Below, piece after piece: positions 25,465-34,951 of a DNA stretch of 64,000 nt (positions are counted from its first letter, which is position 1; every line of letters begins with the position of its first letter). The notes beneath the pieces are model-generated. The model saw only the letters and a list, made by a program, of their open reading frames with translations. It was not told the DNA's origin and searched no databases. The position numbers and the translations under genes are program-made. This stretch comes from Bradyrhizobium sp. Rc3b (lineage in GTDB: Bacteria; Pseudomonadota; Alphaproteobacteria; Rhizobiales; Xanthobacteraceae). The stretch is taken from NCBI RefSeq assembly GCF_900114915.1, contig NZ_FOUS01000009.1, positions 248,001-312,000 on the forward strand. Reading direction: 5' to 3'.

Positions 25465-26631
25465 ATGAGTACGAGTATCGCTGCGCATAGTAACGCGGCA
25501 CGGAAGTCCAAGAATTCTCTTCGGAAGTCTTCCCGGAAAATGACCACGACCAATTGGCTTGGCGCCGCGGCTATCGGCTGCGTCGTGATGGCCGCCGGCT
25601 GGACCATCTACAGCAACGTCTTCGGCGCGAGCGTCTATCCGACCGTCGGCGGCATTGGCTACGACGAGCCGGTGATCAAGCGTGCGCCCAAGGTAGCGCT
25701 GCGCGAGGCTGGCGACGCCATCAAGGAAGCTTTTGCGCTCCTGCCGGACCGGTTGCAGGTCGCCGCCCCGATCTCCCGCGAGATGTTCAACGAGCGCTTT
25801 GCTGCCGCTGCGACCCAAGGCGTGGCATCGAACGCGGCCAGCGCGGCGCCGGCGACCCAGGTTGCGGTGGCCAAGGACGCGCCGAAGCAGAGCGTGATCG
25901 CGAAGGTCGCGGAAGCACTGAAGCCGTCGGCCCCGGCCAAAATTGCTGAGAAGACCGCTGACAAGACCGGGGACAAGGCCAAGCGCGCGCCGGATGCCCA
26001 GATGCAGCTCGCCTCGGCCGATCCGGCCCAGATCGTGCCGGCACCGGAAGCGAAGAAGTCGTTCGCCGATCGCGCCAAGGCCGCGGTGATGTCGATCACC
26101 GGTCCGCGGCAGTCGATGGTCGAAAAACTCTGGGGCAAGCGCGAGCCGTCCGGCGGGCTGCTGGCCTACGCCTCGGCCGATGCCAGCGTGACCGCCTCCA
26201 TCGCGCCGAAGGAGCAGAACCCGATGTTCGGCGGCGCGCCGCCCTATGAGCGTGACACCGCGGTCTACGACATCACTGCCAAGACGGTGTATCTGCCCGA
26301 CGGCACCAAGCTCGAGGCGCATTCCGGCCTCGGCTCCAGTCTCGACGATCCGCGCTCGCAGCGCACCCGCATGCGCGGCGTGACGCCGCCGCACATCTAC
26401 ACGCTGAAGCCGCGCGAGGCGCTGTTCCACGGCGTGCCCGCGCTGCGCCTGACCCCCATCGGCGGCGAGAGCGCGATCTACGGCCGCGACGGTTTGCTCG
26501 CGCACACTTACATGCTCGGACCGAACGGCGATTCCAACGGCTGCGTGTCGTTCAAGGACTATTACGCGTTCCTCGACGCCTACCGCAACAAGGGCATCCG
26601 CAAGCTCGCGGTGCTGGCGCGGGTGGAGTGA
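25465..26631 (+). CDS. DUF2778 (TldE1-like L,D-transpeptidase) membrane protein
   Basis: The 388-residue protein has a cytoplasmic N terminus rich in K/S/R, one membrane helix near residue 30 (LGAAAIGCVVMAAGWTIYS), an alanine/lysine-rich linker with degenerate repeats, and a C-terminal DUF2778 domain (residues about 270-388). Catalytic-type residues appear in LEAHSGLGSS and GPNGDSNGCVSFKDYYAF, where the cysteine would be the nucleophile. DUF2778 includes the TldE1 peptidoglycan L,D-transpeptidase toxins of Salmonella. Here the single-helix anchor and lack of an immunity gene suggest a housekeeping cell-wall role. I chose the ATG at 25465 over an upstream in-frame one at 25393. Confidence 0.78.
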   Translation: MSTSIAAHSNAARKSKNSLRKSSRKMTTTNWLGAAAIGCVVMAAGWTIYSNVFGASVYPTVGGIGYDEPVIKRAPKVALREAGDAIKEAFALLPDRLQVAAPISREMFNERFAAAATQGVASNAASAAPATQVAVAKDAPKQSVIAKVAEALKPSAPAKIAEKTADKTGDKAKRAPDAQMQLASADPAQIVPAPEAKKSFADRAKAAVMSITGPRQSMVEKLWGKREPSGGLLAYASADASVTASIAPKEQNPMFGGAPPYERDTAVYDITAKTVYLPDGTKLEAHSGLGSSLDDPRSQRTRMRGVTPPHIYTLKPREALFHGVPALRLTPIGGESAIYGRDGLLAHTYMLGPNGDSNGCVSFKDYYAFLDAYRNKGIRKLAVLARVE

Positions 26632-26661
26632 GGCGCAGCGCGCCTCACGCTTTCTGCACGA

Positions 26662-28011
26662 TCAGCGTTTGACGAAAACCAGGTTGCAGGCGCGCGCCTC
26701 GTTGCGCTTGCCGCTGCCGCGGGTGCGATCGAACTGCGCGTCGACCGTAAAGGCGTAAGGCGAGCCGGGCGCAAGGTTGTTGAGGGTGTACGCGCTTGCC
26801 CCTGTTGTGCCGCGCGCGCTCAACGTCGTCTTGCCGTCGGCCGGGATCTGGCCGTCGATCTCCAGGCGGTTGACGCCGTCCTTGCTCTGGGCCTCGGCGT
26901 GAAACACACCGTTGGTCACGGTGCCGGCGAGGGGCCTGGTGAAGCCCTGCGCCTTGCCGGAAGCCGGGCAGTTCAGCGTCACGTCCCAGCTGCCGTCGAA
27001 GTCCTTGCTGCCGCCGGCGCGGGTGTTGGTCGCAGGCGCCAGCGCCACCTTTTGCTTCAGGCCCTCGATCCGCGCCTTGGCGAGACTGGCGAAGCTGCAG
27101 CTGGAAAATCGCGTCAGATGGTCCTCGAAGGCGCTGGCGGTGCCGATGGTGTCGGCAGCCTTCCAGTGCGCCTCCGCGGATGCGCAAGGGTCGGCCCGCG
27201 GCGCGACTTGCGCAGCCCCTGGTGCGATCGTGACCGACACCGGCCCGTTTAGGTAGAACTTGCCGATGATCGACAGCGACAGCTCCGGAAGCTGCGTCTT
27301 GCCGCTGGCATCATAGACGTCGCTGCTGATGTCGCGAAACACATCGCCGATCTCCTGCGGCTCTTCGATGTGCTTGAGGAACGCGGTCGTGTAGGGGCTG
27401 TTGCGGCCGACGCCGTCCGCCGCGGTCTGCCCCGATTGCGTCGAGAACGACACGATCGTGCCGCGCGGCGCTTCGACCTTGGACAGGCCGCGCCCGATCG
27501 AGGCGGCCCGCGTCGCTGAGCGTTTGAGAGTTTCCGCCAGCGGATTGTCGCGGCAGGAATCGAGCACCAGGATGCGAAGGTTCTTGGCTTGCTGCAGATC
27601 GTTCACGATGTCGTCGACCCGCACGAAACGCTTGAGGTCGGCCTCATCGGTGAGCGTGGCGTCGACAGGCATCAGATAGTTCACGCCGTTGTACTGCATC
27701 GCATGGCCGCTGTAATAGAATATGGCGACGTCAGCTCTGCTCGCGGCGCGCGCGAAGCGGATGGTCAGGTCCTGCATGTCGGCCTGGCGCAGATCGATGC
27801 CCTGGAGCACCTCGAAGCCGCTGCGCTTGAGCGAGGCCGCGACGTCCTCGGCATCGTGTGACGGGTTGGGAAGTTGCGCCGTCGAGGCATAAGCGCCGTT
27901 GCCGATCACCAGTGCCACCCGCGTGTCCGCAGATGCAGTGTCGGGAGACAGCCAGCCGGCGAGGAGGCCCAGGCAAAATAAAGATGAGCACAATCTGGAA
28001 AGAGCACGCAT
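26662..28011 (-). CDS. Secreted caspase-family (peptidase C14) protein
   Basis: The 449-residue protein has a signal peptide (LCSSLFCLGLLAGWLSPDTASA) and a caspase p20-like domain from about residue 30. The catalytic histidine is H103 in YYSGHAMQYNG and the cysteine is C153 in LVLDSCRDNP. After the domain (to about residue 260) comes a linker and a C-terminal region of about 110 residues (DFDGSWDVTLNCPASG) that looks like a beta-rich binding module. It is a bacterial orthocaspase predicted to act in the periplasm. It converges on the DUF2778 gene. Confidence 0.87.
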   Translation of the reverse strand: MRALSRLCSSLFCLGLLAGWLSPDTASADTRVALVIGNGAYASTAQLPNPSHDAEDVAASLKRSGFEVLQGIDLRQADMQDLTIRFARAASRADVAIFYYSGHAMQYNGVNYLMPVDATLTDEADLKRFVRVDDIVNDLQQAKNLRILVLDSCRDNPLAETLKRSATRAASIGRGLSKVEAPRGTIVSFSTQSGQTAADGVGRNSPYTTAFLKHIEEPQEIGDVFRDISSDVYDASGKTQLPELSLSIIGKFYLNGPVSVTIAPGAAQVAPRADPCASAEAHWKAADTIGTASAFEDHLTRFSSCSFASLAKARIEGLKQKVALAPATNTRAGGSKDFDGSWDVTLNCPASGKAQGFTRPLAGTVTNGVFHAEAQSKDGVNRLEIDGQIPADGKTTLSARGTTGASAYTLNNLAPGSPYAFTVDAQFDRTRGSGKRNEARACNLVFVKR

Positions 28012-28122
28012 GAATGCCTTCCAAGAAAATATCGAAAAATATCCCTCCAGATTAGCGCATGCCGCGCCGACTTCAATGCCCTCGCTGGGAAAACGCTCAG
28101 ATTTCGCGACCGTGGCGTCCGA

Positions 28123-28752
28123 TCACGCTGCCATCGCTTTGCGCAGGGCCATCTCGGTCGCAATCGCTTCCCGCACGGCCGGCCGCGCCTGCATGCGCCC
28201 GAGATAGGCTGACAAGGGCGGCCATTGCGCGATGTCGACGCCGGCGGGACGGAGCAGCAGCAAGGCCCAGGTGAGGTGGGCATCCGCGACGGTGAAGCTG
28301 TCACCGACGAGGAATTCGCGCTCCGCCAGATGCGCCGACGGCACCGACAATGTCTGCGCGATTCTGGCGCGCGGCTTGGCGAGCGAGCCGTCGTCCTTGT
28401 ACCAGAAGGTCGGAAACAGGAACGCCTTGTGGATCTCGGCGCCGATGAAGCTCAGCCATTCCTGCAGGCGATAGCGATCAACGTCGCCAGTCAGCGGCGC
28501 AAGGCCGCGCTCGGGCTTCACGTCGGCGATGTATTGCAGCACCGCCGCGCTCTCGGTCAGCCGTTCGCCGTTCTCCAGCACCAGGACCGGCACCGCGCCC
28601 TTCGGCGACACGCCGAGGAAATCGCTGCCGTCGTCCACGACCTGCTTGGTCCAGATATGGGCAAGGTGATACTGCGCCTCGATACCGGCCTCCATCAGCG
28701 CGATGCGACTCGAGAGCGAGCAGGCCATCGGAAAGAAATAGAGTTGCAGCAT
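28123..28752 (-). CDS. Glutathione S-transferase family protein
   Basis: The 209-residue protein shows the N-terminal thioredoxin-like domain (MLQLYFFPMACSLSSRIALM, then GAVPVLVLENGERLTESAAVLQYIAD) and the helical C-terminal domain with FTVADAHLTWALLLL. Residue C11 or S13 could be catalytic, as in beta-class enzymes. It follows the isochorismatase-family gene by 11 bases on the same strand. Confidence 0.87.
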   Translation of the reverse strand: MLQLYFFPMACSLSSRIALMEAGIEAQYHLAHIWTKQVVDDGSDFLGVSPKGAVPVLVLENGERLTESAAVLQYIADVKPERGLAPLTGDVDRYRLQEWLSFIGAEIHKAFLFPTFWYKDDGSLAKPRARIAQTLSVPSAHLAEREFLVGDSFTVADAHLTWALLLLRPAGVDIAQWPPLSAYLGRMQARPAVREAIATEMALRKAMAA

Positions 28753-28763
28753 CGGATGCTCCG

Positions 28764-29357
28764 TCAAATCAGCGCATCGCTGCGCGCGATGATCGCGAAG
28801 CGGTCCGAGAGTTCGGCCAGCGCGACCTCGTGAATCGTCCGGGCGTCCAGTGTGCCGCCGCGGCCGTCCGGCAGGTCGCGAGTGGCGCAGGCATCGGCCG
28901 CGATCGTCGTTCGCAGGCCGAGATCGAGCGCGGCGCGGGCGGTCGAGGAGATGCACATGTGGGTCATGAAGCCGGCCAGCACGATGTTCTTGCATCCGCT
29001 CGCGGCAAGCCGGGCTTGCAGATCGGTGCCGGCGAATGAGTTCGGCAGCGCTTTCTCGATCACGGGCTCGCCTGCTTGCGGCGTCAGGCGATCGACGATC
29101 GCGCCGCGCGCCGCCTCGCGGTCGAACAGGCCGCCGGCGCGGCCCTTGTGCGCGACATGGATGATCGCAGCGCCGCTCTCCCGTGCCCGCGCCAGCAGGC
29201 GCGCCGCCGCGGCGATCGCCGGCTGTGCATCGGGAAGGGCCAACGGGCCGGCGCAATATTCATTCTGGATGTCGATCAGCACGAGGCAGGCCTCGTTGAG
29301 CTTCGGCGGATCGAGATCGGCGCCGGCGAGTTCGAGCAGGGTCTTGGGAGCGGTCAT
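28764..29357 (-). CDS. Isochorismatase-family cysteine hydrolase
   Basis: The 197-residue protein has the family residues: the catalytic aspartate in ACLVLIDIQNEY, the lysine near VAHKGRAGG, and the cysteine in FMTHMCISSTARAALDLG. The family hydrolyses small amides and vinyl ethers; the substrate cannot be told. It leads a two-gene operon with the GST and is divergent from the LysR gene, which probably controls it. Confidence 0.87.
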   Translation of the reverse strand: MTAPKTLLELAGADLDPPKLNEACLVLIDIQNEYCAGPLALPDAQPAIAAAARLLARARESGAAIIHVAHKGRAGGLFDREAARGAIVDRLTPQAGEPVIEKALPNSFAGTDLQARLAASGCKNIVLAGFMTHMCISSTARAALDLGLRTTIAADACATRDLPDGRGGTLDARTIHEVALAELSDRFAIIARSDALI

Positions 29358-29410
29358 GCTGGTCAGGCCTTCCAGGGAGATCGGATGGCGTCACATTAGC
29401 GCAGCATGGG

Positions 29411-29457
29411 CCTGCCATTGTGCAGGACTATTGCAGCTTACGGCTGCAGATTTGCAG
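29411..29457. promoter_or_regulatory. Clustered CTGC/GCAG dyads in the LysR-isochorismatase divergent promoter
   Basis: CCTGC-N6-GCAGG spans 29411-29426, TGCAGC-N5-GCTGCA spans 29432-29448, and a further TTTGCAGG follows at 29450-29457. The cluster sits in the 130-base gap between divergent genes. LysR proteins bind several dyads in such places; binding here is inferred. Confidence 0.5.
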
Positions 29458-29487
29458 GATACGGCATCGCCTGCTAGGCTCGCCCGG

Positions 29488-30327
29488 ATGAACTGGGACG
29501 ATCTGCGCATCATTGCCGCGGTGAGGGACGAGGGCACCTATGCCGGCGCCAGCGCGCGGCTGCGCATCGACGAGACCACCGTCGGCCGCCGGCTCGCACG
29601 CATTCAGCGCGATCTCGGGGTGCTGCTGTTCGATGCCGTGGACGGCCAGCGCCGTCCGACGCGCCATTGCGAGGCGGTGCTCGATCATGTCGGCGCGATG
29701 GCCGCCCACGTCGCGGCGATCGATCGCATCAAGGAGAGCCAGCCCGGCCCGGTCGGCCGTCTGCGCATCGCCTCGACCAACGCGGTCGCCGAAGAGTTGT
29801 TGGCGCCGCACGCGAGCAGCTTCCTGCGCGATCATCCCGGCCTGACCCTGCAATTCCTGACGTCCAGCGGCAACGTCAAATTCTCGCGCTGGCAGGCCGA
29901 CCTCGCCATTCGCCTGCGCAAGCCGGAGAAGGGCGACTTCACCATCTCCAAGCTGGGCGATGTCAGGCTGTATTTCTTCGAGCCCGCCGACCGCGCCGGC
30001 GGGGAGCCGGTCGCCTGCATCTATCCCGATGAGCTCGACACCATTCCCGAACAGCAGTTCTTGCGCGCGAAGCGGCTGACGAACGTTCGCTGCATCACCG
30101 ACAACGTCCGCATCATCAGGACCATGATCCAGTCGCATCAGGCCGTCGGCGTGTTGCCCGAACACAGCTGCGAAGGCCTGCTCGCCGACCGCAGCCTGCG
30201 CGCGACGCTGCTGCCGAGGCGGCGCGACGTCTGGCTGCTGGTGCAGAACCACCTCAAGCGCGATCCGGCGACACGCGTGACGATCGACTGGGTGAGGGCG
30301 TGTTTCCAGGACATCGCGCGCCCCTGA
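29488..30327 (+). CDS. LysR-family transcriptional regulator
   Basis: The 279-residue protein has an N-terminal winged helix (MNWDDLRIIAAVRDEGTYAGASARLRIDETTVGRRLARIQRDLG) and a substrate-binding domain (GPVGRLRIASTNAVAEELLAP). I begin at the ATG at 29488 because the helix-turn-helix then sits at the N terminus; the long upstream frame is antisense to the isochorismatase gene. It is divergent from the isochorismatase-GST operon and probably regulates it. Confidence 0.88.
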   Translation: MNWDDLRIIAAVRDEGTYAGASARLRIDETTVGRRLARIQRDLGVLLFDAVDGQRRPTRHCEAVLDHVGAMAAHVAAIDRIKESQPGPVGRLRIASTNAVAEELLAPHASSFLRDHPGLTLQFLTSSGNVKFSRWQADLAIRLRKPEKGDFTISKLGDVRLYFFEPADRAGGEPVACIYPDELDTIPEQQFLRAKRLTNVRCITDNVRIIRTMIQSHQAVGVLPEHSCEGLLADRSLRATLLPRRRDVWLLVQNHLKRDPATRVTIDWVRACFQDIARP

Positions 30328-30395
30328 CGTCACGACGCGCTGTGATCATCGCGTCACAGTGCGCATGGTGCGACGAAAAATCCTGAACTGCCCCC

Positions 30396-30424
30396 TTGCA
30401 ACCCGAACGTGCCTCGTCTATTAG
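30396..30424 (+). promoter_or_regulatory. Candidate promoter of the tRNA-like RNA unit
   Basis: TTGCAA at 30396-30401 and TATTAG at 30419-30424 are separated by exactly 17 bases. Transcription would begin near 30431, about 85 bases upstream of the tRNA-like region. The leader contains a hairpin with CCGGG/CCCGG arms. A sigma-54 site was looked for and not found at correct spacing. Confidence 0.5.
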
Positions 30425-30514
30425 CCCGCTCCTTCGCTAGGCCATGTGTCCGGGCTCTCTGAGATCCCGGCTGGCGCGATCCGGTCTCCGGTCTCGTGTT
30501 CCGCCGAATGAAGA

Positions 30515-30660
30515 CGCAGGATGTAGCTCATGGAGAGCGCCGGAGTAAAATCCGGAGGCATCGGTTCGATTCCGATTTCTTGTACCAACCAAAGGATAGC
30601 TCAGTGGTAGAGCAGATGACGTTTAATCATCGTGACGCGGGTTCGAATCCCGCTCCAGCG
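30515..30660 (+). ncRNA. Tandem tRNA-like structure with crossed acceptor strands
   Basis: Two tRNA-like domains lie head to tail. Domain 1 has a D arm (GCTC 30526-30529 with GAGC 30535-30538), an anticodon-like arm (CCGGA 30540-30544 with TCCGG 30551-30555, only 6 loop bases), a T arm (30560-30576, loop TTCGATT) and an encoded ACCA at 30584-30587. Domain 2 has a canonical D arm (30599-30613), an anticodon arm (GATGA 30615-30619 with TCATC 30627-30631) whose loop has G, not T, before TTT, and a canonical T arm (30637-30653). Neither domain has a good acceptor stem of its own. Instead CGCAGGA (30515-30521) pairs with TCCAGCG (30654-30660) in 6 of 7 positions, and TTCTT (30577-30581) pairs with AAGGA (30592-30596). 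Gene finders may call these odd tRNAs or pseudo-tRNAs. Confidence 0.65.
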
Positions 30661-30699
30661 CTACGGGTCAGCCTGAAAAACTGACACCTCTGACGAGGA

Positions 30700-30734
30700 C
30701 CGGACGCGCGCTTCAGTCGCAGTCCGGCCGTTTT
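30700..30734 (+). terminator. Terminator-like hairpin after the tRNA-like RNA
   Basis: CCGGACGCG (30700-30708) pairs with CGC-A-GTCCGG (30718-30727), and CCGTTTT follows. The T-run is short, so termination may be partial, leaving read-through to the slipin gene. The remaining gap to 30993 has no gene I can support. Confidence 0.4.
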
Positions 30735-30993
30735 GCCGCAAGGCTTTCCGTCCGAACCTAGACACTGTGAGACCGGCTTTGCGCCGCGGGTAGATACCGC
30801 TTGCGTTGATGCCGGGTGGCTCCGCTCGGCCGCGCGACATCCGTCGCGCGATCGCGCGCGTGCGCCCGTCGTCATGCGAGCTCAAGCCTCGGCCCGTCGA
30901 TCTCTCAGGAAGCGTCGTCCGCGTCCTCAAATCCTTTGCAAACGAAACCTGTTGTCCGGCATCCGGCCGGACGCAAAACGATGGAGGCGTGCC

Positions 30994-32157
30994 ATGACTT
31001 CGAACAAGGGCTGGCATTTGCTGATGCTGAATGTGACGGTCAAGGATGGCGAGCGGGCGTTGCTGACGCGCAACGGGCAGCTCGTGCGCGTGCTCGCGCC
31101 CGGCAGGCACCGTCTGTTCGATCCCCTGCACGAGCTCAAGGCCGAGGTGCTCGATGTGGTCCGCAGCGAATTCTCTGCGGATCGCTACGCGGTGCTGAAG
31201 GCCGCACGGCCTGATCTGGCCGCCGAGCTGTTCGAGGCGGTCGAGACCAAGGCGGACGAGATCGCCATCGTCAGCCTCGACGGCCGGCCCGTGCATCTAA
31301 TGACGCCCTGGCAGGTGCGCGTCTACTGGAAGGTCGCAACGAGCGTCGATGTCGAGCGCATCGATGTGTCCAGCGATGTCAGGGTTGGCGCGCGCCATCT
31401 GGCCATGATCGAGCGTAACCGCTCGGCCGTCACGTCGGAGACGGTGGTCGAGAACCACGAGGCGGGCCTGCTCTACGTCGAGGGCCGGCTCGTGGAGCGG
31501 CTCGTGCCCGGCCGGCACGCCTTCTGGACCGTCGGCCGCAAGATCGAGGTGAAGCGCCTCGACCTGCGGCCCCAGGCGGTCGAGATCACCGCGCAGGAGA
31601 TGCTGACCAAGGACCGCATCGCGCTGCGGGTGACGCTGACGGCGTTCCGTAAGGTGGTCGATCCCGAGCGGACGGTTGCGACCGTGCCCGACGTGGATGC
31701 GTGGCTGTACCGCCTGGTGCAGTTCGCGATCCGCGAAGCGGTCGCGGGCCGGACGCTGGACGAGGTGCTGTCCGCGAAGGCGGCACTGGATGCGGAGCTG
31801 CGCGACTATGTGCGCGCACGCGTCGCGGACTCTGGCGTGGAGGTCACCGAGCTCGGCGTCAAGGATGTGATCCTGCCCGGCGAGATCCGGGAGCTGGTGA
31901 ACAAGGTGGTGGAGGCGGAGCGGGTCGCCAAGGCGAACCTGATCCGCCGCCAGGAGGAGACCGCGGCGACGCGTTCGCTTCTGAACACCGCCCGCCTGAT
32001 GGAGGAGAACCCCCTGCTGCTGCGGCTCAAGGAGCTGGAGTCGCTGGAGCGGCTGGTCGAGAAGGTCGGCCGCATCGATCTCCACGCCGGCAACGGCGAG
32101 GGCCTCGATGCTCTCCTGACCCGGCTCGTGCGCCTCAAGGCGCCTGAGAGTGCATGA
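30994..32157 (+). CDS. Slipin-family SPFH/band-7 protein
   Basis: The 387-residue protein is a slipin with an SPFH/prohibitin domain. The N-terminal half contains two similar segments: VKDGERALLTRNGQLVRVLA near residue 16, and NHEAGLLYVEGRLVERLVPG near residue 155. The second is followed by the core domain (VEITAQEMLTKDRIALRVTL) and a coiled-coil with LVNKVVEAERVAKANLIRRQ. Unlike stomatins it lacks an N-terminal membrane segment, so it is probably soluble or peripheral. It lies 333 bases downstream of the tRNA-like RNA on the same strand and is followed by a strong terminator. I recall slipins of this type near RNA-repair (RtcB/RtcR) genes, but no such gene is in this window. Confidence 0.85.
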   Translation: MTSNKGWHLLMLNVTVKDGERALLTRNGQLVRVLAPGRHRLFDPLHELKAEVLDVVRSEFSADRYAVLKAARPDLAAELFEAVETKADEIAIVSLDGRPVHLMTPWQVRVYWKVATSVDVERIDVSSDVRVGARHLAMIERNRSAVTSETVVENHEAGLLYVEGRLVERLVPGRHAFWTVGRKIEVKRLDLRPQAVEITAQEMLTKDRIALRVTLTAFRKVVDPERTVATVPDVDAWLYRLVQFAIREAVAGRTLDEVLSAKAALDAELRDYVRARVADSGVEVTELGVKDVILPGEIRELVNKVVEAERVAKANLIRRQEETAATRSLLNTARLMEENPLLLRLKELESLERLVEKVGRIDLHAGNGEGLDALLTRLVRLKAPESA

Positions 32158-32164
32158 AACGAAG

Positions 32165-32185
32165 GGCCGCCCACGGGCGGCCTTT
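32165..32185 (+). terminator. Intrinsic terminator after the slipin gene
   Basis: GGCCGCC (32165-32171) pairs with GGCGGCC (32176-32182) around CACG, and TTTC follows. It lies 7 bases past the slipin stop and ends that transcription unit. Confidence 0.75.
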
Positions 32186-32317
32186 CATATATCCGTCGTC
32201 GTCGCTTGCAATGAACGCGGAGTCGCGTCTGTGCGACCAAAATCACGGAAGTGGGATTGCACGCGCGCGAAGGTTGCGTAATCTCGCGATGACTATGGGT
32301 TTGATCAGGGCAGGCGC

Positions 32318-33067
32318 ATGACGATTCTTCAGGACACCATCCGGCCGCCGACGGCGCGATCGCGGGAGTGGAAGGTGATCATCATCCTGATCCTGCTGGT
32401 CCCGGTGCTGTGGTCCCCGCTGATCCTGTTTCGCTTCGTCCTCTATCAGCCGTTCAGCATCCCCTCCAATTCGATGGCGCCGACGTTGATGGTCGGTGAC
32501 TACGTCTTCGCCGCGAAATATGCCTATGGCTACGGCCGCTACTCCTTTCCCTTCGCGCCATCCTGGATCTCGGGCCGCGTCTTCGCCGCCGACCCGGAAT
32601 ACGGCGACATCGTCGTGTTTCGTACGCCGAAGGATACCTCGGCCGACTACGTCAAACGCGTGGTCGGGCTGCCCGGCGACCGCATCCAGATGCGGCAGGG
32701 CCAGCTCATCCTCAACGACCGGCCAGTGACGCGCGTCGCGCTCGAGGACGGGCTCGCCGACAACGCCTGCGGTGGGGATGGCGGCGTCAGGGTCAAGCGT
32801 TGGCGCGAGACGCTGCCGAGCGGCGCGTCCTATGTCACCAACGACTGCCTCGACAACGCATTCCTCGACAACACCAACGTCTTCACGGTGCCGCCGGGCC
32901 ATTTCTTCGTGCTCGGCGACAACCGCGACAATTCCACCGACAGCCGCATGATGTCGGCGTTCGGTTTCGTGCCGATGGACAATCTCGTCGGCAAGTTGAC
33001 GCGGATCTTCTGGTCGCTCGACGAAGATGGCGAGCCGCGCATGGAGCGGTTGGGGAAGGTGGAGTGA
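32318..33067 (+). CDS. lepB: Signal peptidase I
   Basis: The 249-residue membrane protease has the S26 catalytic dyad: S52 in IPSNSMAPTL and K113 in DYVKRVVGLPGD. The C-terminal box GDNRDNSTDSR is also present. One N-terminal membrane helix (VIIILILLVPVLWSPLILF) anchors it with the catalytic domain in the periplasm. It cleaves signal peptides from exported proteins. It stands alone, away from the lepA/rnc genes that often neighbour lepB, so it may be an additional copy. Confidence 0.9.
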   Translation: MTILQDTIRPPTARSREWKVIIILILLVPVLWSPLILFRFVLYQPFSIPSNSMAPTLMVGDYVFAAKYAYGYGRYSFPFAPSWISGRVFAADPEYGDIVVFRTPKDTSADYVKRVVGLPGDRIQMRQGQLILNDRPVTRVALEDGLADNACGGDGGVRVKRWRETLPSGASYVTNDCLDNAFLDNTNVFTVPPGHFFVLGDNRDNSTDSRMMSAFGFVPMDNLVGKLTRIFWSLDEDGEPRMERLGKVE

Positions 33068-33087
33068 GGCTCGGAATGACGGAGGTT

Positions 33088-33177
33088 CGTAGCCCGGATG
33101 GAGCACAAGCGTAATCCGGGAAGGCTGCCTGCGTCGCACGAGATGTCCGGGATTGCGCTTCGCTCCATCCGGCTACG
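33088..33177. repeat. Inverted repeat, GTAGCCCGGATGG family
   Basis: The left arm CGTAGCCCGGATGGAGC and the right arm GCTCCATCCGGCTACG are near-exact reverse complements. It is one of three copies of this family in the window (also 39042-39128 and 40563-40651). It lies between lepB and the converging groEL. Confidence 0.8.
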
Positions 33178-33209
33178 AGCCGCCGTTCCGCGAGAACGTC
33201 GTCCCAAAC

Positions 33210-33237
33210 AAAAACCCCGGCATCGCTGCCGGGGTTT
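33210..33237 (-). terminator. Intrinsic terminator of groESL
   Basis: CCCCGGC (33215-33221) pairs with GCCGGGG (33228-33234). Read on the minus strand the hairpin is followed by TTTTT, so it terminates the groESL transcript 27 bases after the groEL stop. The plus strand has only TTT. Confidence 0.85.
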
Positions 33238-33263
33238 CGTAGTTCTTAAGAGGTGGTTGGACT

Positions 33264-34904
<1,641 letters not shown>

Positions 34905-34951
34905 CTGGAATTTTCCTTGGATAATGTTTGACTGGAGGGAAAGAGAGGCTC

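Noticed and set aside
28852..29487. N-terminal extension of the LysR gene by about 210 codons
   Set aside because: It is antisense to the isochorismatase gene and places the DNA-binding helix in the middle of the protein.
30384..30401. Sigma-54 promoter for the tRNA-like RNA (TGAACT...TTGCA)
   Set aside because: The -24 element is a poor match to TGGCAC and the spacing is one base too long; the 17-spaced sigma-70-like pair is a better explanation.
30515..30660. Two ordinary tRNA genes (for example a Lys-type with TTT anticodon in domain 2)
   Set aside because: Domain 2 has G instead of T at position 33 and a mismatched acceptor stem; domain 1 has a 6-base anticodon loop and no matching 5' acceptor strand. 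Ordinary decoding tRNAs do not show this.
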